Shown: positions 48,864 through 60,549 of the stretch, in pieces | How the letters are laid out: the number at the start of each line of letters is the position of its first letter | Position numbering within the stretch: the first letter of the stretch is position 1 | Source of the DNA: Austropuccinia psidii | Taxonomy: Eukaryota > Basidiomycota > Pucciniomycetes > Pucciniales > Sphaerophragmiaceae | Assembly: GCA_023105745.1 (NCBI GenBank) | Contig: JALGQZ010000009.1 | Span: 42,437,967 to 42,501,966, forward strand | Length of the DNA: 64,000 bases | Reading direction: 5' to 3' | Position numbers and translations under genes: made by a program | The notes under the pieces: generated by a model | Databases searched by the model: none | What the model was told of the DNA's origin: nothing | The model's input: the letters and a program-made list of their open reading frames with translations, nothing else

Positions 48864-50720
48864 GTTTCTGAAAACTCTGTGGTCCAAATCTTCATCCATG
48901 TGAGTGCATCTATTTTATGAATTTACTTCTTCCCTGCATTAATTAGATTCTAATGGTTTTTTTGGATCCATTTGAGCTGGTATGTATGGTTGGTAAATGT
49001 ATTAAAATGGTGTGAAGGGATCCCTTGTCCTGCATGGTTAATTATTTTGGGGGAAGCTTTGCTCCTTATTATTCTTCCAGTTCCTTATTGGTGGACTACC
49101 TGCTTCCAATAAGCTTTTTGGTTTATTTAAAGCTTTTTTTACAGATTCTTTTCCTTCATTTTCTTGGTTGAGGTTCTGATTGTGTGGTATTTTTGAGATT
49201 GTGAGTGAGTTCTTTTACTTGTTTTAAAGCTTCATCCCAGCTTTAATCCTCAAATATTGTCTTCTTTTCTGTAAATTTTGGTTTATAAAGTTCTTTTTGT
49301 TCAATAATTACCTTAGCCTACAAATCCTGTTCAATGTATAATTTCAAAATCTCCAATCTTGTAATGATGTAACCTCAAATCAAGGCTTGAATCATACCTC
49401 TTTCTTTGATATTTTTTTTTGTAAATTGATTCTTGAACACTATTGGAAAGGCTGGACAATATCTCTTCATTATGGTTGATATCACCTTGGATATATTGGT
49501 ATCTTTAGAGGTAATTGATTATTGCTTCATATTCCCCAATACATTCTCTGTACTGTGTCATTTTTCTTATCCCACCTTCCTGTTGGATTTTTATGAATAA
49601 TTCAGTTATTGAGAAGAATCTGTATCATCATTCAGCTGAGACTGTTTCCAATCTTCTTTTACTATCTACTTTCAATTGATCTCAGTCAGCTTTTTCATAT
49701 CCTGGAATTCCTTCAATATGATAGCTTATTTCTTCATCTTTTGTCCAGAAGTATATTTTTATTGAAATTTCTCTTTCACTTTCTCCTTCAATTTCTGAGA
49801 TATTTTCAACTCTATTGATAAATCTTCCAACATCCTTTCCATCAAACCACAAGTTATAGTCCTTGGCTCTGATTTTCACTATTGGAGTTGTTTTTCTTGG
49901 CCTTTCTTGATGTAATGGAGTTTGTATTTGGTAAGAAATGTTTACTCTTCTTGGGAAAGTACTTTTTCTTTGTTCTGTATATGGTGTGGATGTGGCAATT
50001 GGTCTTTCATAAAGTTAATGTGATCCACATGGCCTAAATTATCTTGGAAGGGTGGTCTGTTCCTCTATTGTACTATTCTTTGGAGTATAGCTTGATGATT
50101 TATTTTTTCCTTCCTTTTTTAATGGTGCTAGTAATTTCTCTTTCATTTCTAGTATTTTCTCGTAAATTATTTCTGTTGAAGACTTTCATTCCCATACTTA
50201 AGTGGCCTCTTCATTAAGGTTTTCTTCCTGGATTGCTTCAATTCTGGGAGGTAATTTTGATGACAAATATTTATACATTTTTCATTGGTTTATTTGTTTC
50301 TTTGATTCTGGGATGAAGTTCATGATTTTATTTCTTTAAGGGATTTCAAGGAGTATTTCTCCACAACCTTCAGGTCTCTCCTTTTGGTTCTTAGTTTTTC
50401 AATGGGAACATTAGAGTAGATTCTTGATTCCTCCCCTAATTCTGTTTCTTGTTTAGGTTATTAATAATAATGGTCAGATTTGGTTGATGATTGAGATTCT
50501 TTATATGATGGTTTTGGCTGATTTTGATTTTTTTACTCCAGTTTTTTGTCTTTAAAGATAATATTCTTGGAGTAAATTTTATCAGGTGAATGTTTTTGAT
50601 TGACTTATTATTTAATATTAAAGCTTTAGGCTGACTTGGCCACTGTTGGGACACCAGATGTGGGAACTCTTCTTGTTTGGGATGAAGATGAGGCAGTGCC
50701 TGGAGGGGGATATCACAGGT
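48864..50720 (-). pseudogene. Gag N-terminal and core part of the Gag-protease fossil
   Basis: Reading on the minus strand starts near 50710 with a Ser/Thr/Arg-rich segment (GTASSSSQTRRVPTSGVP) typical of Gag starts, continues through charged linkers (for example IEKLRTKRRDLKVVEKYSLK near 50380), and reaches a Gag core with YNLWFDGKDVGRFINRVE and EEISYHIEGIPGYE (49879-49682). Many stops interrupt it. It continues beyond the inserted B LTR at 46998. A second diverged copy of the start segment lies about 170 bp upstream (around 50870-50820). Confidence 0.65.
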
Positions 50721-51565
50721 AACTAGCTTTTAATTCATAATAACTCCAATAAAGGTATTTCCAATAATCAATGGTAAAGTCTTAGTTATAAAGGAATAAG
50801 GTTATTTTTGATATTTTTAGAAATCCTCTTGTTTGGGATTAAAATGAGGCAGTAACTGGAGGAGGAAATCACAGGTAGCTAGTTTTGAATTTCTAATAAC
50901 TCCTGTAACCAAGGGTGGCAAGGGTGTATTTCCTGCCCCTCCTAAAATACTGAAAAAAATCCTCCTTAGATGCCACAAACCAAATTAAAATTAGTAAGTG
51001 GCTTTAAAACTGAAGAAGAGAAAATTCAGCAGTCTCAGATCAGACCTATTCAATATATAATAATAAGTTTAATGTCAGTAATATGGTTATATTTGAGATT
51101 TTGATGAAATACTTGTCTGTATTATTTTTATTGTTAGGTTGAATTGGGTAATTGGTTTCTTCTTGATTACAAATTTTAGTAATATGGGTTATTTAAGGTT
51201 TTCTGTAAAATGTGATGAGTTTCCATAAGGTAAATTTTGTTCAGGTAAAGCTATAATAGAATAAAATAATATTTTTGGAGTTTTTTCATTTTTAAAGGGT
51301 GGCACATAATAATATAGAATGGTATTTGTTAGATTTAAAAGGGTCAATTTTTTGATATTTGATCTTTAGAGGGTTAAATTAATTTAAAATATTCATAAGT
51401 TGTGGTAGTTTTACTGGATAAACTATTTTAATAGAGTAGTAACCCTAATCTTTGGTACTGAATAATTTTTTTAATACTAACATTCCACTGAGCTTAGCTA
51501 CTGGAAAACCTTCAACACTATACTTCCGCTGAGCTTAGCTACTGGGAAATTAAGCTCACTATATC
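50721..51565. other. Upstream part of the Gag-protease fossil, non-coding
   Basis: Holds a diverged copy of the Gag start (50820-50870) and a short direct repeat, CTGAGCTTAGCTACTGG, at 51487-51503 and about 51528-51544. No ORF is seen. With the D LTR removed, it continues at 53514. Confidence 0.4.
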
Positions 51566-53508
51566 TGTGAGCCTTTGAGATATGACCTCATATCCAAAAA
51601 GGTCACAACAAAATTTCTGTAATAATTATACTTATGATAATTATCTCAAAAATTAGTAAAATACCATGAATAAGTACAAAATCTGAATTAACTCAGAATC
51701 CGATGAATAAAAATGTGAAATAAATTACACCATTAGATTCCTCATTTTAAAATACACATATTTCACTTTTATGGCATATCTGAAAAGTCAATAATTACTG
51801 AAGTATAAGTAATAATGTCTTAAAAAAGGTACAAAACCTCATTTATCTTAGACACCAATGAAACAAAATGTGAAATAAACTGTACCATTAGATTATCCAT
51901 AAATATCCACACATAAGACACTTATAAAGCTAATCTCCAAATTCAATACTTAAGGAATTGAGCTGAATATATGCACTTTTTGGGTCAATGCATATGTTCA
52001 TGGTTTTTAGCTAATATCTCTTGAAATATACAAGATAGAGAGATAAACCAAAAATGAAGTCACCATGTAATTACTGTAGAAATACAGATATGAACTTCAT
52101 TTCACAAGCTATAAACAAGGTTAAAACTTGTAACTGATTATTGAATAAAATCAATAGAGCTGTTGACCACTTTGTTGTGAAAGTGGTCCAAACCTAAAGC
52201 AAAGTAGACAGTCAGATTCTACTAGCTCATTTGTGAATAATTATGTAATTTTATCATAATATTCGAGGTATAACCCCTTGAAATAATGGTTTGAAGTTCA
52301 AAATATTAAATTTCAACAGAAAAGATGAGTTACAAGAAAAATCATCAAAAATAGATTTTTGATGATGTAATGAAATTCTCTTGGAAGCTTAATGAGAACA
52401 TTCCAATCTATCAGAATCCACTCTCATAATAGCTGTAGCATGTATAACTTAGAAATTATTAACAATCAAAGTTTAAGCTTAAATTTGATCATTTATGATC
52501 ACTCACTGTAATCTTATTTTAAGTTTAACAATTATATAAGTGATGATTATGGTGAATACTATTGGATTATGATTAATACTAATAAAAACCACGAAGTTTA
52601 GTCTTCTTCCAAGCCTATGATGTCATGAAACTTAGAGTTATAGTGATAACTCTAAATAATGGCTTAATAATGAGATAAGATGGTTTGATCATGATGTAAT
52701 CATCACTAAACCTTTAAATATTGATCATTTCTAGTAGAAAGCATCATTACACGTCTACTAGAATCCTTCTGGACTCTAGAAGGGAGGTATTTACTACAAA
52801 TAGAGCTCTTTTTACTCTATTTTCCCCTCAGATGCTTACAAAACACTAAATAATTAAATCAAAAAGGTAAATTCTTTATTCTTGATATATAAAAATCTTA
52901 TATTATTAAAGACCAAAGATCATCCTTATTATAATCATCATTCTTGATGTTATTACTTCAATTATTTAACTGTTTTGTTCAAATTTCTCTAAAAAAAATC
53001 TCAAATCCACGTAAAAATCAAGATAATTTGTAATTTCTCTTAATTTTTATTGTAAATACAATCTAAACAAGTTTTATTTATATTATCTGGCATAAAATCA
53101 TTCAGAATTATTATATTAAGTGTTAAAAGTAGATTATTTTTTCTCATTATAATAATTTTCTCTCTATTATCACTTTAATAATTCTTCAATTAATATAAAT
53201 AGTATTCATATTGATTTATAGCTTTAATATTAATAATATTATTGTTATTGATTGTTTTTTATTGAGAAAAACAATCCTTGACGCCTTTAGTACTTGTTGG
53301 TAACAATAATAAAGTTCTTTTAAATATATGAATTATCTTATGTTAATATATTTATTTAATAATATAATTATTTTTACGCCATGATTATAATAATTATTTA
53401 TTATTATAATTATTTTTTATCTTATTTCTTTCATTTATAAGGACATTCATAGTACAATAAGTAAAATATTAGTAATTTTTACTTATTGTTTCATAGTCAA
53501 ACCTTACA
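51566..53508 (+). repeat. Solo LTR of family D, complete, 1943 bp
   Basis: It begins TGTGAGCCTTTGAG and ends CCTTACA. The flanks are ATATC (51561-51565) and ATATT (53509-53513), a 4-of-5 match consistent with an aged target duplication. It serves as the reference for the partial copies at 9972-11369 and 30741-32672. Confidence 0.9.
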
Positions 53509-53513
53509 ATATT

Positions 53514-54760
53514 AGACTGGACTACCTTCCAGGAGAGGGATGAATTATTCCTGTGCTTATAATGTGAATGGGGTGGGGTTGAAATTTTGAGGAGAGAGCC
53601 CCTCTCTTTATACCTTTTGTAATCCCACAGGGGCCTCAATGGGAGCTGTCTTTTTCCACTTGAATTCCTCTTGATTTCAGCATTTGAATTTATTTTTTGG
53701 TCAGGGCCTTTCTTAAATGGGTAAGGTGATTTAAGGTTTGGAGATAATTTTCCTTCTGCAAAGCCTCTATTTATCACACCACTTTTTTTGGTGAACTGGT
53801 TATGACATGATCTTCTTTGATTTTCCTTGCATGCATAAGGTTATTTCATTTTTTCTGGGTATTTTTCTTTTGAACAGCCTTTTTTCTATCACATGATATG
53901 CTTTTGGTGGGGGCAGTAGCAGATTTATTACTTTTAATTTTCCTTGCATATGTCATTTGTTTTAGGCTTGGTAGAAATGTCTGTGTAATTTATGAAGGTG
54001 TCATGGCTGTGTTTTCTCTTTTTGAACTTTAAAGTGAGGTCAGATAATTATTTCTTGCACTTATTTATTCACTGTTGTGCATTAGATGTTTTTTGTTTTT
54101 TAGTTTGGCACAGGTTTTGAATAGTCATGTTATTGGGATTTAAATGTTTGACTTGCATGAGGGTTTAAGTTTATTGATTATGGGCCAAACAAGGTTGTTG
54201 ATTTCCTTGAATAAACTTTTATGGCGGTGTCCTTATAATTTTTTGGCTGTTTTAAGTTGGGGTACTGTATATATAAGATAAGGTACTCCTGTGGCTGTGT
54301 TGGGAATGACTTTCAGGAATTCCATGGGGTTGAGCTTTTCATCATGTGAGCTTTCTGTTTTTAATTAAAGGTGGCTGTGTAGTTTATGCAGGTGTCATTT
54401 TATTTCTTTATTAGCCCTGTGAATATGGAAGGGGTTTAAAGCTGGGTGGGTTGTGTAATTTTCAGGGTGGTACCTTGCTTTTTGTAACTAGTAACTTTCT
54501 TTTAACATATTCATAGTTAAATAGAATAATTTGTTTAAACATGTGCACTTCCTTTTGGTGCTTGTTCCATGGTATTATGAATTAACTCCAGCTTCTTGCT
54601 GTAAAATTTACCTTTTGGTTCAAAATTTGACTGTAAATATTCCCATGGGTGGAGCTTACTGCTGTTGTGGGGTTCTGTGAGCTTAATATTGGTGAAAAAA
54701 ATGGTATGAAATACCACATTATGGGGATTCTGTAATACTATATAGGAATTATTTCCTAGT
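53514..54760. other. Unassigned stretch with internal repeats, no clear gene
   Basis: Two diverged copies of a segment like GTGTAATTTATGAAGGTGTCAT occur near 53980 and 54370. Minus-strand ORFs at 53777-53469 and 54717-54535 show no motif. The composition suggests LTR or untranslated sequence of the nearby Gag-protease element, but no matching second end was found. Confidence 0.35.
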
Positions 54761-55802
54761 TAGCTCTTATATTTCAAAACTATTCTAGCATTGAATTCTT
54801 CCATTATCACTTCTTTAATATTAAAGAAGTTTTCTTCTTGATTATTATTAATGATATTTCATATTTGAATTTTATTTCAATTATATTATTTTTGAGTTTT
54901 TACATATTTTGGTAAAACTCTAAATGTTTTGAATTATTTATACTTCTGAATTTTATTTTTGTATCTTCATTTTACAAATGTTTGATTATCTTTTAATGAG
55001 AACTCAAAGTTAACTCTCACCCTCTTTAACAAATATTGTTCATCAATTGAAGGAATAATCCTTATAAATATTTGAGTATTCAAAAAAGAAGGAATTGTTA
55101 TTCAACTAATATAAAACAAAAACTGACTTTAAAGTTAAATAATAAAAAAACTCCTAATGAAAATAAAATTCTTATGTCCATTTATTGAACTATTTTAAAA
55201 TTTAATTGAATTTAATTGGATACCTTAATAAATAAGTCAAAATTCATTGAAAAATAATACTTAATTTTGTTTTCTATTTTATTAAATAGAAAAAAAAATT
55301 AAAATTGTAAAGAAAAATTATTTTTTTGGAATACAATAAATTCAAAATGAAAAAAAAAAACTTTATCTAATTTGAAATAATTAGAAATAGAAGTGAGATT
55401 AATCAGAAAATAAAAATTTTTGGAGATTCAATGATATGAATTAATTTTAGTTTTTTAAGTTGGTTAATTTTTTAGAAATGTATATAATGAAGTTTTTTTT
55501 CTATCATAAATTTCAAATTTAATTAATATTAATCTTTTTCTCAAGAATTACATTTCTAAATTTTTTCATTTTTTTTTAATTTTTTTTTTATATATGTATA
55601 TTCAAAAAAAAAAGAAAGAAATTAAAAAAAAGAAACAAAAACCTCAGTTAATTTTTACTATTTAAATTATTATTATTATTATTTTTTCTAAAATATAAAA
55701 AAAAAAATCATAAAAAAAATTAAATTTTCTTTATCTTTAATTAAATATTTATTAAAATAATATGAATGTAATTTTTCAAAAAAAAAAAATAAAAAACAAA
55801 TG
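54761..55802. other. AT-rich low-complexity stretch, no gene seen
   Basis: Long A- and T-runs only; no ORF with any motif. Confidence 0.6.
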
Positions 55803-56038
55803 AAATAAATAAAATAAGTAAAATAAGTAAAATAAATAAAATAAATAAAATAAATAAAATAAATAAAATAAATAAAATAAATAAAATAAATAAAATAAAT
55901 AAAATAAATAAAATAAATAAAATAAATAAAATAAATAAAATAAATAAAATAAATAAAATAAATAAAATAAATAAAATAAATAAAATAAATAAAATAAATA
56001 AAATAAATAAAATAAATAAAATAAATAAAATAAATAAA
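55803..56038. repeat. Minisatellite, 9-bp unit AAAATAAAT
   Basis: About 26 nearly perfect units. Because the unit is a multiple of three, the minus strand is open and would give a Phe-Ile-Tyr repeat, which is an artefact of the repeat and not a gene. Confidence 0.95.
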
Positions 56039-56139
56039 GGGTATTGGTAAAATCATGTAAGCAAATTGGTAAAATCATGTAATTTTATGGTAAAAACATA
56101 TAAGGGGTTGTTTATAAATTAAATATGGCTATTTATTGC

Positions 56140-56520
56140 AGTTCTGATGCCATTAATGTCATTTATGGAATCAACAATGCCATTTGTGGCATTAACAGTG
56201 CCATTAATGACATTAATGCACTATTTCTGATGCCATTAATGCCATTTATCGCACTAACAGTGCCATTAATGGCATTATCAATGCAATAGTTCCAATGCCA
56301 TTAATGCCATTTGTGGCATTAACAATGCAATATTTCTGATACCATTAATTCCATTAATGGTATTGCATAAATGACATTAACAATGCAATGAATGGCATAA
56401 TACCACAAATGGAATTTTTATGCCATTTATGGTATTATTAAGTCCATTAATTCCATTTTCAAGGCCAATTTTAAGACCATTAATGCCATTTTTAAGGCCA
56501 ATGTTGAGGCCATTTATATA
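56140..56520. repeat. Palindrome-rich minisatellite built on ATGCCATTAATG
   Basis: Words such as GCCATTAATG, GCCATTTATGGCATT and TGGCATTAAC alternate on both strands. Higher-order units of about 45-90 bp begin near 56147, 56229, 56294 and 56337. Neighbouring words are inverted copies, so the array can fold into many hairpins. Confidence 0.85.
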
Positions 56521-58264
56521 AAAAAAAAAAAGGTGGGAGGGGGGGGGAAGATCATAATTTTAATATTTTTTAAAAAAAAATTGTTTGATCTTATTAAAAA
56601 AAAAAAAAAAAAAAATAATAACCTAGATAATAATTTTAATATTTTTTTTAAAAAAAAAATTGTTTGATCTTATTAAAAAAAAATAAAAATAAAAATAAAA
56701 AAATAATAACCTAATTTTTTTTTTTTTAAAATAGTTGCAAAAAAAAAAAAAAAAAAAATTATTTAGGATTTAATAAGATATTAAAATTTTTTATTTTTAA
56801 AAAATTAAATTTAATTTACCAAAAAAAAAAAAAAAAAAACTTATTATTATTATTATTTTTTTTTATTTTTTTTTAACTTTTTATTGAATAATGGAATGAA
56901 ATGAAAAAAAAAAAAAAAAAAAGGATTTAGATTTATATATCTAAAAGTTAATTTTCCAAAAAAAGAATTTTAATTAAATTGATTTAATTAAAAATAATAA
57001 TAATAATAATAATAATAATCAGAGTTTTTAGTTTTAAATTATAAGATTTTATTAAAAGATTTCACTGACTGATTTTGTAAATTATATTTTAAGATAAAAG
57101 ACCCTATTCCATGGGTTACAATATTTTTTGGGTTTTTAATAAGTTAATATTGATGAATTACCCATTTAAAGTGATTGAAATAGGAATTAATAGATATTAT
57201 AGGTCTTTTTAGACATATTTTTTAATATATAAGAGAGATATAACATAGATTGTACAAGATTGAAATGAATTATTGAAATAAATGTTACCCAATAGGGTGA
57301 ACTGAATGTCCCTTGGGTTCACTTCATCTTCACCCACTACAGGAATGGTGGAATGGAAAATGAATTTAAGATATAAAGACCCTGGTTTCATATAAGATCT
57401 CACTTATTTGAGTATTTTCATTATCATATTAATGAAAAGAGGTTGGATATGTTTATTTATCCATGTCATTTTAAGTTGTCTGCTTGGTTTTTTTTATTAG
57501 AAAAATCAGTCTAAAGTTGAATTTTAATCTTTAATCTCAGTTTTTTCAAGAGGATGGTGCTTGACATTCCTTTTGATTAAAACATACTAAAATTTTTTAA
57601 ATTTAAATTTTCAATTCCATCTTAATATGTTTTTTTTGATGTAAATTTACTAAAATTTATTAAAACTTTAACTTAAAACTTTTTTTTTATTTTAAAATTT
57701 AATAATTTACTTAAATTTAAATTTATTATTATTATTATTATTTTAATTTCTAAAATTTTTAATAATTAATAATTAAATCCTTAATTTATAATTTTTGTAA
57801 TTTAAAAATATATAAAATTGATATTTTTGAAATATATTAGTTAGATGGTTAGATTTTATCAATTTAAAAAAGGATTCTTATTCTATGAGTTTTTTATTGA
57901 AAAACTGATATATATATATATATATTCTTTTTTTTTAATTTAAAAATCTTCTAAATATAATTTCTTAATTTTTTTTTATTTTTTATTTTAAAAAAAAGTA
58001 ATTATTCAATTAATAAATTTTTTGAAAAAAAAAGAGGAAAATTTAAATTAAAGTAAAGTGAAAAAAAATTATTCTTTTCATGTAACTTTTGCAAAAATTT
58101 CATAATGATAATTTATGGATCATTAATTATTAGTATTACCATAAATCAAATGCTAAAAGAATATAATAAGTTTAGTTAGAAATAAACAAATAAGTGAACT
58201 ACATAATGAAGTTTTATTTTTTTCCAAGATAAATCATTTTACAGGATATTTTTATGGTTTATAG
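56521..58264. other. AT-rich low-complexity stretch, no gene seen
   Basis: Contains several pure A-runs of 15-20 bp (for example near 56597, 56740, 56820 and 56905), a G-run at 56538-56547, and short (ATT)n and (AT)n tracts. No gene is seen. Confidence 0.6.
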
Positions 58265-58479
58265 CAAGGCTGGCAAGTCAGTACCAAGTCAGTCCATACT
58301 CATAAATTACATCAGCCCTTTTAAGCAAGGATTTGATGCTAAGAGGCTGGATCCACATGTACTCTTCATAAAATTCTTAGAACTATCAATGCCTCCTTTC
58401 TTATATATGTAGGTGCTCATTTTCCTAGTATTTCAAATGTGAGTACAGACTGACTTGGTACCAACTTGCCAGCCTTGGT
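58265..58479. mobile_element. hAT-type MITE, 215 bp
   Basis: The element starts CAAGGCTGGCAAGT and ends with its complement ACTTGCCAGCCTTG. Terminal inverted repeats span 38 bp (58265-58302 and 58442-58479) with about 4 mismatches. A perfect 8-bp duplication GTTTATAG flanks it (58257-58264 and 58480-58487). An 8-bp duplication with CA-x-GG ends is the signature of hAT superfamily elements. It has no coding capacity, so it needs a transposase elsewhere. Confidence 0.92.
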
Positions 58480-58487
58480 TTATAGAA

Positions 58488-58860
58488 AAAAACTTTGAGA
58501 AAGCTGAGCCAATTCTTTAATAATTACTTAAAGAACAACTTTGAATGATCCAGCTTTATGGACTTTATTTCATTTACCACTTGTTTTATTTCCTCATTTA
58601 GGGTTGATTTTTCCATTAATGATATTTTGATAGCTTTCATCCAAGATTTCAAAATGAACTGTAAAGGAATGTTTCTCATGGGCATTTCACTAAGTTTCTA
58701 CCCAATTGAATATTTGAGAGTTTAGGTTCTATGTGCTCCTTGAGACTGATTCCAAAATTCTTTCCCAAATTCTGCTATGGAGTTTAAAGTTATCAAGCCA
58801 TGGCTAATAAAGTTCACTTTGCCATCATAATGGTCAAGAGAGTGACTTTTTCTGTCTGGG
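58488..58860. other. Intergenic stretch between MITE and GC-rich island
   Basis: Moderately AT-rich, with only short ORFs and no motif. Confidence 0.5.
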
Positions 58861-59460
58861 TTGTGAACCCAGTGTGAAATCCCTACAAGGCTTCTAAGCC
58901 CCTTGCTCCAAGGTCGTGTTGGCCCAACTGGCGCTTAAGCCCAATTGTTTTAGTGCAGGCAAGTGGCCCCCAGATCGTGCCCCCTTTAAGCCCATGTTTT
59001 TCAGTGGAAAGGTTTAGCCACGGGTTTGCTCCCCTCATAACTTCGGTATGGGGCGCAGCACAGCGCCATGCGTTGTATTCTTGTAAGCTTGCCTCACTTG
59101 GAGGAAGGCGCAGGTCGCGCAGTTGGAGGGTGTATGCGCACAAGACTGTTTGCCTTGCTGCGCACGATGCTCAAAGGTTCTAGGGCCAATTGGAGTGATA
59201 CTCGTTAGCAGGCTGGAAGATGGATGAGGTTTCAACACTTAGGGGCGGTTGTGTCCTAGATTGGGAAGGAACTAAACCCGAGTGGATGGTGGGAGTGTGA
59301 AAGGTTGCGACAAAACATGGTGGCAGATGGTACTTTCCACCTCAATGCACACAAAGCAGTCGACGATGTGGGGAACAGGGCAAATGAAAGCTCAGAAAGT
59401 GTTAGGAGGGACGATTGGTTTGCGTAGCCTGTTGTTACTTTAGGGGGTAAATAATCTCAA
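58861..59460. other. GC-rich island without a convincing ORF
   Basis: Base composition rises sharply over about 58880-59420 and falls again on both sides. ORFs of 67-86 codons exist on both strands but overlap each other and show no motif. A perfect hairpin GGCGC-AGCACA-GCGCC lies near 59050. It abuts the 3' end of the cyclophilin gene. It could be a structured non-coding RNA, a repeat from a GC-rich element, or a remnant of other origin. Confidence 0.4.
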
Positions 59461-59574
59461 AGAGTTGGTTTACCCAGCAGGTTGGTTTTGAAGTCGTATA
59501 CAAACTATAATAAGGACTTTATTGCTTCGCTGCTAATCTACTGAATTAGCTTCAAGTCGATCAGGCCGCGAAAT

Positions 59575-60549
59575 TTAGATTGTTCCGCAGTCAGAAATGA
59601 CGAGCTTAGCAGTGGTTTTGCCGTCACTTCGGCCATATTTCTCGACCGCCATGACGACATCCAATCCATCGACAACTTCACCAAAGACGACGTGCTTACC
59701 GTCGAGCTGAAAATGGTCCAATGAGAGCGAATTAGTGAGCTCCAAAGTGTGAAGACCACAAAAATAAAAGATACGTACCCATGGAGTGGCCACGGTGGTG
59801 ATGAAGAATTGAGAGCCATTGGTGTTAGGCCCGGCGTTGGCCATTGACAATAGTCCTAAAATGATTCAAATCAAATCAGAATGATGAGACAGTTGACGAC
59901 GTGAACCAAGAAAGAGAATGTATACCGATTTTGGTGTGCTTGTAAATGAAGTTCTCATCGTTGAACCTACAAAAAAATGAAATGAAGCAAATGGAATGAT
60001 TTGATGAGCCTATGATCGAGTCAATAGGTCTTTAAAAGGGAGGAGATGATGGGGATGTTTCTTACTTGGCACCATAGATTGACTCGCCACCAGTGCCATT
60101 GTGGGCGGTAAAGTCACCACCCTGATAGGGTTATGTAAGCATATCAATGAGTTTAATCAAGATGATTATGAGATGATGAAGGACTTACTTGAAGCATGAA
60201 TTGGGGGATGACACGATGAAAGGTGGATTGCTTGTAGCCCTTTCCGACTGGCTTGAGACATAACTCACGAAAATTAGTGGCAGTTTTAGGGACCTCCTGG
60301 TCGTAAAGCTAAGAGAGAAATAAAGATGACGAATGAAGATGTGAAGATGAGTTTTAAAAAGATGAGAAAGAGGTAAGAAATCAGAACTAGTTTACCTTGA
60401 AAACAACCCTTCCTAGAGGTTTGTTGTCTGCAGTGATATCCTAAAGATTCCAACCCAGCAATAGAGGGCGTGAGAAGGGAGAGAATGAGCAGATTTTGAT
60501 GAATTAGAAGACTGACAAAGTAGCAATTGGAGGTGTTTTCGGAGGCCAT
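59575..60549 (-). CDS. CPR1: Cyclophilin A-type peptidyl-prolyl isomerase, seven exons
   Basis: Exons on the minus strand are 60549-60517, 60440-60396, 60308-60189, 60121-60066, 59966-59926, 59855-59779 and 59706-59575, giving 504 nt and 167 residues, the usual cyclophilin A length. Introns are 76, 87, 67, 99, 70 and 72 nt, all GT-AG; intron 1 has a GTCAGT donor. Active-site text is complete: [16 protein letters not shown] (catalytic Arg, Phe, Met, Gln), [17 protein letters not shown] and [14 protein letters not shown] (Trp that binds cyclosporin, and His). There is no signal peptide, so it should be cytosolic or nuclear. It catalyses cis-trans isomerisation of prolyl bonds in protein folding and is the usual cyclosporin target. 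Start ATG 60549 is the only one fitting the exon 1 frame. It is the only intact host gene seen here. Confidence 0.96.

Noticed and set aside
55688..56078. Minus-strand ORFs of 100-122 codons with Phe-Ile-Tyr repeats
   Set aside because: They are translations of the 9-bp minisatellite and flanking A-runs, with no other content.
58880..59420. tRNA gene in the GC-rich island
   Set aside because: No pair of A-box and B-box words with a cloverleaf could be found by eye.
59538..59850. Two ORFs over the cyclophilin 3' end as separate genes
   Set aside because: One is the last two exons read through an intron and the other is in a wrong frame; the seven-exon model explains all conserved text.
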